Made by a program: the position numbers and the translations under genes. Shown here piece by piece: positions 1-6,240 of a DNA stretch of 6,240 nucleotides (positions are counted from its first letter, which is position 1; each line of letters starts with the position of its first letter). The DNA comes from Betaproteobacteria bacterium (GTDB lineage Bacteria; Pseudomonadota; Gammaproteobacteria; Burkholderiales; Rhodocyclaceae). The stretch covers positions 1 through 6,240 of the forward strand of contig JAGWUW010000167.1 in the NCBI GenBank assembly GCA_028868235.1. The letters run 5' to 3'. The notes below the pieces were generated by a model, which was not told where the DNA came from, did no database searches, and saw only the letters and a list, made by a program, of their open reading frames with translations.

Positions 1-2885
<2,885 letters not shown>

Positions 2886-2890
2886 GGATC

Positions 2891-2895
2891 ACCTC
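2891..2895 (-). promoter_or_regulatory. Ribosome binding site of metH
   Basis: On the minus strand GAGGTGATCC directly precedes the ATG at 2885. GAGGT lies 5 bases upstream of the start, and the following GATC extends the match to the 16S anti-Shine-Dalgarno. It decides the metH start against the two internal ATGs in the MGTM stretch. It lies downstream of the terminator and shares no bases with the aptamer, so control looks transcriptional rather than through hiding the ribosome site. Confidence 0.85.
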
Positions 2896-2925
2896 GGCAA
2901 AGCGGAAATGCACCGGGGACGCCGC

Positions 2926-2970
2926 AAAAACAAACGGCGCCACAAACCGGCAGGGTTTGCGAGCGCCGTT
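2926..2970 (-). terminator. Intrinsic terminator of the metH riboswitch (expression platform)
   Basis: Read on the minus strand, AACGGCGC (2970-2963) pairs perfectly with GCGCCGTT (2940-2933). An inner stem CAAACC (2959-2954 on the plus strand as ggtttg) pairs with GGTTTG (2948-2943) around a 5-base loop. The T-rich run TTTGTTTTT (2934-2926) overlaps and follows the stem. This is a textbook Rho-independent terminator about 40 bases before the metH start. Four bases of its 5' arm (GCGC, 2966-2963) are also needed by the aptamer, so the two folds exclude each other. The terminator should therefore form when SAH is scarce. Confidence 0.88.
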
Positions 2971-3023
2971 GATCATTGCCGAGCCTGGCCCCTGAGATGA
3001 AGGGTCGCAGCGCTCCTCGGCAG
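2959..3023 (-). ncRNA. SAH riboswitch (S-adenosylhomocysteine aptamer) controlling metH
   Basis: The minus strand shows the SAH riboswitch layout: a 5' CCGAGGAGCGCTGC block, a central CCAGGCTCGG block, and a 3' ACGGCGCTCGC block. Pairings found by eye make the expected pseudoknot. GCCGAG (3021-3016) pairs with CTCGGC (2983-2978), and GAGCGC (3015-3010) pairs with GCGCTC (2966-2961), interleaved as A-B-A'-B'. A short hairpin CCCT/AGGG sits inside. Known of the family: it binds SAH, discriminates against SAM, lies upstream of ahcY and metH in beta- and gammaproteobacteria, and switches genes on. The overlap of its 3' strand with the terminator's 5' arm supports an ON switch here. A cobalamin riboswitch is the other common metH regulator, but its much larger structure and B12 box are absent. 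Confidence 0.93.
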
Positions 3024-3030
3024 AAACGTT

Positions 3031-3059
3031 AGTTTACCGGCCGCGGCCCGGACTGCCAA
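3031..3059 (-). promoter_or_regulatory. Sigma-70-type promoter for metH
   Basis: On the minus strand TTGGCA (3059-3054; 5 of 6 to TTGACA) is followed after exactly 17 bases by TAAACT (3036-3031; 4 of 6 to TATAAT). Transcription would start near 3024-3026, so the SAH aptamer would be the first thing transcribed, with almost no extra leader. This agreement between predicted start and aptamer edge raises confidence. The promoter lies 54 bases beyond the stop codon of the BamE-like gene, so metH appears to have its own transcript. Confidence 0.7.
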
Positions 3060-3076
3060 GGGCCTTGATTTTGGGG

Positions 3077-3110
3077 CGTTTTTGCTGTCCCCCGGGGTGA
3101 CGGTAAAACG
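3077..3110. repeat. Imperfect inverted repeat between the BamE-like gene and metH
   Basis: A dyad centred near 3093 has outer arms CGTTTT (3077-3082) and AAAACG (3105-3110) and a C5/G4 core. It begins 3 bases after the stop of the BamE-like gene. It could act as a transcript-end hairpin, but on neither strand does a T-run follow the stem, so it is not a standard intrinsic terminator. Confidence 0.4.
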
Positions 3111-3113
3111 TGT

Positions 3114-3608
3114 CTAGCCTTTCATCTCCACGCGTGTCGCGGTTTTCTTAACCCCGCCGGTGTCAGCGTCGAAATGGACCATGAAATAGGTTTCATCCAG
3201 CGGTGCCAGGCCTTCGATACGCCATTCCCAGATTTCCTCGTGCAGATTGTTGAAGGTCTGTTTCGAGGCCGGTATCCCGAACCGGCGGCGGATGTCGTCC
3301 TTACTCATGCCCATGCGAACTTTCGCGTAATTTGCCTCATTGAGCACTTGTTCGACCTGGCGGACAACCTGGTCGGGACCGATACTGATCATGTAGCAAC
3401 TGCTACCGTTCGGTTGGCGGGTGTATTCCCAGATTCCGATGCCATCATCGTTCCAGTGGATAAACCCGGGTTTTCCCATGCGTGACAGGACTTCGGTCTG
3501 CGTTGTGACTCCAGGCTTGATCTTTTTCAGATTGACGTAGTCACCGGCCGGCCGGAGGGTAGCGACGAAGGCTGAAACAGCAGCGGAAATCCAGACAGGC
3601 AGCTTCAT
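3114..3608 (-). CDS. Small exported protein with two tandem BamE/SmpA-like repeats
   Basis: The product has 164 residues. A short charged start and hydrophobic stretch (residues 3-18) look like a signal peptide or N-terminal anchor, followed by two similar halves. Half one (about 30-89) reads IKPGVTTQTEVLSRMGKP, then GIWEYTRQP, then ISIGPDQVVRQV. Half two (about 97-156) reads VRMGMSKDDIRRRFGIP, then EIWEWRIE, then VHFDADTGGVKKT. Each has the helix, xWEY/W and D/GP-G-V strand order of the BamE/SmpA/OmlA fold. BamE is an outer-membrane lipoprotein of the BAM complex; whether this relative works there is unknown. Unlike most such proteins it has no lipobox cysteine in this frame or in the two shifted frames near the signal region. 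ATG 3608 is the first in-frame start after a stop and lacks a clear Shine-Dalgarno. It stands alone, upstream of metH on the same strand. Confidence 0.8.
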   Translation of the reverse strand: MKLPVWISAAVSAFVATLRPAGDYVNLKKIKPGVTTQTEVLSRMGKPGFIHWNDDGIGIWEYTRQPNGSSCYMISIGPDQVVRQVEQVLNEANYAKVRMGMSKDDIRRRFGIPASKQTFNNLHEEIWEWRIEGLAPLDETYFMVHFDADTGGVKKTATRVEMKG

Positions 3609-3697
3609 GGGGTTCGCGGTGGATGGGGAGCGACGAGTCTACGCCTTCGCCGGCTTACTTTCATAATATGGGACATCACCAATTTTGGGATTTTCCG

Positions 3698-3926
3698 ATG
3701 CCGCACCTTGATCCCCTGGCCGCCGAGGACGTTCTGTCGCGGGAGCCACAGGCTGTGCTTGCCGATTGCCGGGCGGAAATCGTTCGGTTAGCACCGGCGA
3801 AGCGCTGGAAGCAGGTGGGTTACCTGGGTGATCAATGTACTTGAGGGCTTCGAGGGGCCGCTCGACGAGAACTACCACCGTGGCACGCTCGGCAGCTGGC
3901 GTTTGCGCGACCTACCGTGGTATTGA
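3698..3926 (+). pseudogene. Degraded single-domain rhodanese (sulfurtransferase) gene
   Basis: Three pieces of a rhodanese-like protein lie in successive frames. From ATG 3698 comes PHLDPLAAEDVLSREPQAVLADCR, the normal N-terminal part. From about 3775 in another frame comes GNRSVSTGEALEAGGLP, which normally follows the active-site cysteine in CRSGxRSV. From 3828 in a third frame comes VINVLEGFEGPLDENYHRGTLGSWRLRDLPWY and a stop, the normal C-terminus. About 50 residues between the first DCR and the catalytic CR are missing. One base is lacking near 3773 (CGG-GC where CGG-AGC would give CRSGNRS) and one near 3827. Intact relatives transfer sulfane sulfur through the loop cysteine. A GGGA lies 7 bases before ATG 3698. 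The gene ends by overlapping the convergent MFS gene by 15 bases. An intact short peptide (to 3844) can be read but carries no complete domain. Confidence 0.75.
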
Positions 3927-5114
3927 ACGTAGGCGCTGGTGGAGCAGGGCGGCGGTTCCGCCGCAGAGCATCAGCCCTGCCATGCCGAAAGACAGCGTCA
4001 GCGTCGAACCCCACAGCGCTGGAGCGATGAGTGCCGCAGTCAGACCGTTGAATCCGGACTGAAGGAAGGTCTGGCAGGAGGCAGCCAGGCCGCGCTGGGC
4101 CGGGAAGGGGTCGAGGGCGAAGAGGCTCAGGCAGGGAGTAGCCAAGGACATGCCGAACGTATAGATGAAGATCGGCACGACGCTCCAGGGCAGGCCTGGC
4201 GACATGCTCAGATTCAGGGTTAGGTTGATGGCTGCGGCGCTGCCCATCACGACGTAGCCGAGGGCAATGGTCCGCGGTAGCGAGACTTTTCCGGCCAGTC
4301 GGCCCGACAGCCACGAACCGCTGAGCAGTCCGCTCATCGACGGCCCGAAGAGCCACAGGAAGCCGGTTTCCGGCACGCCGAGGTGGCTCATCAGGAAAAT
4401 CGGGGCAGACAGGACATACAGGAAAAAGCCGCCGAAATTGAATGCCAGGGCCGCGCAGGCAGCTAGGAAGTGTGGCGAAGTCATCACTTTCCAGTAAGAG
4501 GCGGCAAGATAGGTCGGGCGCAGCGACTGGCGTTTTTCGGGTGGCAGGGTTTCCGGCAGTAGTTTCCAGCAGGCAAGCCACAGTGTGCCGGTCGACAACA
4601 CCAGGAAGGCAAATACCGAACGCCAGCCTAAATATGTTTGCAACCAGCCGCCGATCAGCGGAGCAATGGCCGGGGCGAAAGCGAACATCATGGTGATCTG
4701 CGACATCAGCCGCTGGGCGGCCGAGCCATCATACAGGTCGCGGACGATCGCCCGGCTGATGACAATTCCGGCTCCGGCGCTAATGCCCTGCATGGCGCGC
4801 CAGAACCATAGGTGCTCGATTCGGGTGGCCAGCATGCAGCCCACCGAGGCTGCAGCAAAGAGGCCGATGGCAACGAGAATGACCTTGCGCCGACCGAAGC
4901 GATCGGAAATGGCCCCATGCCACAGGGTCATCACAGCAAACGAGAATAAGTAGGCCGACAGGGTCTGTTGTACTTCCAGAGGTGTGGCGTGCAGTTTTTC
5001 GCCAATTTCGTGGAAGGATGGCAGGTAAGTGTCGATGGAAAATGGGCCGAGCGCCGACAGGGCGGCCAGCAGGAAGACAATCCCCCGCGTGCTGCGCCGG
5101 TTATCTTCAGACAC
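3912..5114 (-). CDS. Bcr/CflA-family MFS drug efflux transporter
   Basis: This is an inner-membrane proton-driven exporter of the 12-helix DHA1 type; relatives export bicyclomycin, chloramphenicol or sulfonamides, but the substrate here cannot be told. With the GTG start at 5114 it has 400 residues (MSEDNRRSTRG), the usual family length. Numbered from that start, the first helix carries LGPFSIDTYLPSF (about 23-34). Motif A, GAISDRFGRRK (67-77), lies in the helix 2-3 loop, RAMQGISAGAG (106-116) in helix 4, and the motif C-like APAIAPLIGGWL (147-158) in helix 5. An upstream in-frame TTG at 5147 would add 11 residues; neither start has a good ribosome site. The GTG overlaps the comM stop by 8 bases, suggesting translational coupling in a former comM operon. 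The 3' end overlaps the rhodanese remnant by 15 bases. Confidence 0.92.
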   Translation of the reverse strand: MSEDNRRSTRGIVFLLAALSALGPFSIDTYLPSFHEIGEKLHATPLEVQQTLSAYLFSFAVMTLWHGAISDRFGRRKVILVAIGLFAAASVGCMLATRIEHLWFWRAMQGISAGAGIVISRAIVRDLYDGSAAQRLMSQITMMFAFAPAIAPLIGGWLQTYLGWRSVFAFLVLSTGTLWLACWKLLPETLPPEKRQSLRPTYLAASYWKVMTSPHFLAACAALAFNFGGFFLYVLSAPIFLMSHLGVPETGFLWLFGPSMSGLLSGSWLSGRLAGKVSLPRTIALGYVVMGSAAAINLTLNLSMSPGLPWSVVPIFIYTFGMSLATPCLSLFALDPFPAQRGLAASCQTFLQSGFNGLTAALIAPALWGSTLTLSFGMAGLMLCGGTAALLHQRLRSIPR

Positions 5115-5598
5115 GGGCGAACCGACGGTACTGGATGGCTTCGGCAACGTGGGGAGCGCGAATATCGTCGCTGCCGGCGAGATCGGCGATGGTACGGGCG
5201 ACCTTCAGAATACGATGCCAGGCGCGGGCGGACAGGTCGAGCTGGGCGGTAGCCTGCTTGAGCAGCTTGTTGCCTGCTTCGTCCGGCTGGCAGCAGGCGT
5301 CAACCTCCTGGGTATTGAGACGGGCGTTAGGTTTATGCTGGCGAGTTTGTTGCCTGGCCTGCGCCGCAGCGACCCGGGTGCGAACGGTGGCCGACGATTC
5401 ACCCTCGGCCTTGCCGACCAGGGCATTGGCTGGGAGAGCTGGTACCTCGATAATCAAGTCGATGCGGTCGAGGAAGGGGCCGGATAGCTTGCCGCGATAG
5501 CGGGCAACCTGATCCGGCGTACACCGGCACTTGTTGTTGCCGTGGCCGAGAAAGCCGCAGGGGCAGGGATTCATGGCCGCGATTAGCTGAAATGTTGC
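5107..5598 (-). pseudogene. comM: C-terminal third of ComM/YifB (Mg-chelatase-like AAA+ helicase), cut by element insertion
   Basis: Intact ComM (about 500 residues) is a hexameric helicase that promotes branch migration during natural transformation. Only its end is here. It starts in frame with ATFQLIAAM, then NPCPCGFLGHGNNKCRC with the paired cysteines, then LSGPFLDRIDL, and the Mg-chelatase C-terminal domain ending LKVARTIADLAGSDDIRAPHVAEAIQYRR. The N-terminal part with the ATP-binding Walker motifs is absent. The ComM-like reading continues upstream of the MNPCPCG methionine to about 5598, then becomes unrelated AT-rich sequence with an in-frame TAA about 20 codons further. MNPCPCG is an internal motif in the family, so its ATG at 5574 is not a natural start. 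The rest of the gene is expected beyond the far end of the element. The MFS gene follows, overlapping by 8 bases. Confidence 0.9.
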
Positions 5599-5601
5599 TA
5601 A
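5583..5601. other. Probable attachment-site junction (attL or attR) inside comM
   Basis: ComM homology ends between about 5593 and 5600. Across this point lies an inverted repeat TTAGC (5583-5587), 9 bases, GCTAA (5597-5601), centred at 5592. Serine recombinases use short, partly symmetric sites with a 2-base crossover core, so a dyad here is expected but its exact role is inferred. The other junction is outside the window, so the core cannot be defined. Confidence 0.5.
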
Positions 5602-6240
5602 GATAGTATGAATAGTACTGTTCTCGATTCGTATGCTTAAAGCTATCAGTTACATAAGGTTTTCTAGTGCGATCCAAGGTGAGGGTAGCTCTACCGAACG
5701 ACAGGAAATTCTAGTTCGTAATTGGTTAGCCAAGAACCCAGATTACGAATTGTCGAACCTTTCTGCCAAGGACCTTGGTCGTTCTGGTTTCAGTGGGGCA
5801 CATCTAAAGCATGGCTTGGGTGGCATCCTCAATGCGATCGAATCCCAAAAAATCACTCAGGGTGACGTGCTTCTTATAGAAGCATTTGACAGGCTAGGAA
5901 GGCTTGTACCTTTAGAAATGATGGGGTTAGTCCAGACGATCGTTAACAAAGGAATAAAGGTTGTCACTCTTCAAGATCAACAGGAGTATACGAAGGATCG
6001 ATTAAACAACGATGCATCGGCATTGTTCATTTTAGTCGGTAAAGTTCAACAGGCACATGATTTCTCAAAAAATCTGGGAGAAAGAATATCTGCATCATAT
6101 GATGCAAAGCGAAGAAAAGCTAAAGCTGGTGGAAAAATTGTAATAGCTACTCCGTTTTGGTTGAATACCGATGGTACGATTAAATCTAGAGAAGGTGATG
6201 CAGTTAAAGCGTGTGTCGACCTGTTTTTGAAAGGACGAGG
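5596..6240 (+). mobile_element. Left end of a serine-recombinase-encoded integrated element (island, ICE or prophage)
   Basis: Three signs coincide: comM is interrupted, G+C drops sharply from about 5600 on, and a large serine recombinase gene begins 35 bases inside the boundary, reading inward. This is the usual arrangement of an integrase gene next to one attachment site. The 35 bases before the recombinase hold no gene. Cargo and far end are outside the window, so the type of element cannot be decided. Confidence 0.85.
5633..6240 (+). CDS. Large serine recombinase (site-specific integrase), C-terminus cut by window edge
   Basis: This is the probable integrase of the element, cutting and rejoining DNA through a serine-DNA intermediate. 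The first 202 residues are present with no stop. The resolvase-type catalytic domain (1 to about 145) starts with SYIRFSSAIQGEGSSTERQ, where S11 in RFSS is the expected nucleophile and R9 and R23 are conserved. The core strand GDVLLIEAFDRLGR holds the second active-site block (D86, R87, R90). A linking helix (about 140-165) leads into the Recombinase DNA-binding domain with AGGKIVIATPFWL and REGDAVKACVDLFLKGRG. Small resolvases stop near 180-200 residues with an HTH; the continuation here into the Recombinase domain marks the large class (usually 450-700). ATG 5633 fits the usual N-terminus, but no Shine-Dalgarno is visible. Codon use is AT-rich, unlike metH or the MFS gene. Confidence 0.94.
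   Translation, partial: MLKAISYIRFSSAIQGEGSSTERQEILVRNWLAKNPDYELSNLSAKDLGRSGFSGAHLKHGLGGILNAIESQKITQGDVLLIEAFDRLGRLVPLEMMGLVQTIVNKGIKVVTLQDQQEYTKDRLNNDASALFILVGKVQQAHDFSKNLGERISASYDAKRRKAKAGGKIVIATPFWLNTDGTIKSREGDAVKACVDLFLKGR

Noticed and set aside
2886..3060. Cobalamin riboswitch upstream of metH
   Set aside because: Cobalamin riboswitches are much larger and carry a conserved B12 box that is absent; the pairings fit the compact SAH pseudoknot instead.
3609..3697. Promoter pair between the divergent BamE-like and rhodanese genes
   Set aside because: CATAAT (3662-3667, plus) and TATTAT (minus, same place) resemble -10 boxes, but neither has a recognisable -35 at proper spacing, so no promoter was called.
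3832..4581. A 249-codon minus-strand frame, plus other frames at 3835-5252
   Set aside because: They overlap the MFS transporter in other frames and are rich in R, P, S and A with no membrane pattern. They are shadows of the transporter gene.
5570..5640. tRNA gene as the integration target
   Set aside because: No cloverleaf or tRNA 3' end is visible at the boundary; the interrupted sequence is ComM coding sequence.
5399..5677. A minus-strand open frame running across the comM/element boundary
   Set aside because: In the comM part it is out of frame with the recognisable ComM protein, so the open stretch is accidental.

Overview
The window looks like a GC-rich betaproteobacterial chromosome, most like the Rhodocyclaceae (Dechloromonas/Azonexus type). 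The inference rests on codon use, on metH carrying an S-adenosylhomocysteine (SAH) riboswitch, and on the style of the rhodanese, BamE-like and ComM proteins. This is judged from sequence recognition only; no search was run. From about position 5600 the composition drops (for example 21 G/C of 60 at 6061-6120 against 37 of 60 at 1801-1860), marking foreign DNA.

Layout. (1) 1-2885, minus strand: cobalamin-dependent methionine synthase metH, missing its last roughly 270 residues at the window edge. (2) 2886-3059, minus strand: its control region, consisting of a good sigma-70 promoter, an SAH aptamer that begins at the expected transcript start, an intrinsic terminator whose 5' arm shares bases with the aptamer, and a strong ribosome binding site. 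(3) 3114-3608, minus strand: a small exported protein with two BamE/SmpA-like repeats but no lipobox cysteine. (4) 3698-3926, plus strand: a broken rhodanese gene that has lost its middle and carries two frame changes. (5) 3912-5114, minus strand: a Bcr/CflA-type MFS drug efflux transporter, whose start overlaps the end of (6), the C-terminal third of comM (5107 to about 5598). (7) 5596-6240: the left end of an integrated element whose first gene, on the plus strand and running off the window, is a large serine recombinase.

How the parts relate. The metH module is a feedback circuit. SAH is the by-product of methylation; when it accumulates, the aptamer should fold, block the terminator and raise MetH, which converts the homocysteine made from SAH back to methionine. 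At the right side, the element appears to have integrated inside comM, just upstream of the codons for its MNPCPCG motif. This separates the helicase's ATP-binding N-terminal part from the C-terminal part seen here, so the natural-transformation branch-migration helicase is probably inactive. The downstream MFS gene has also lost its native upstream sequence. The most interesting unseen part is the element's cargo, beyond position 6240.
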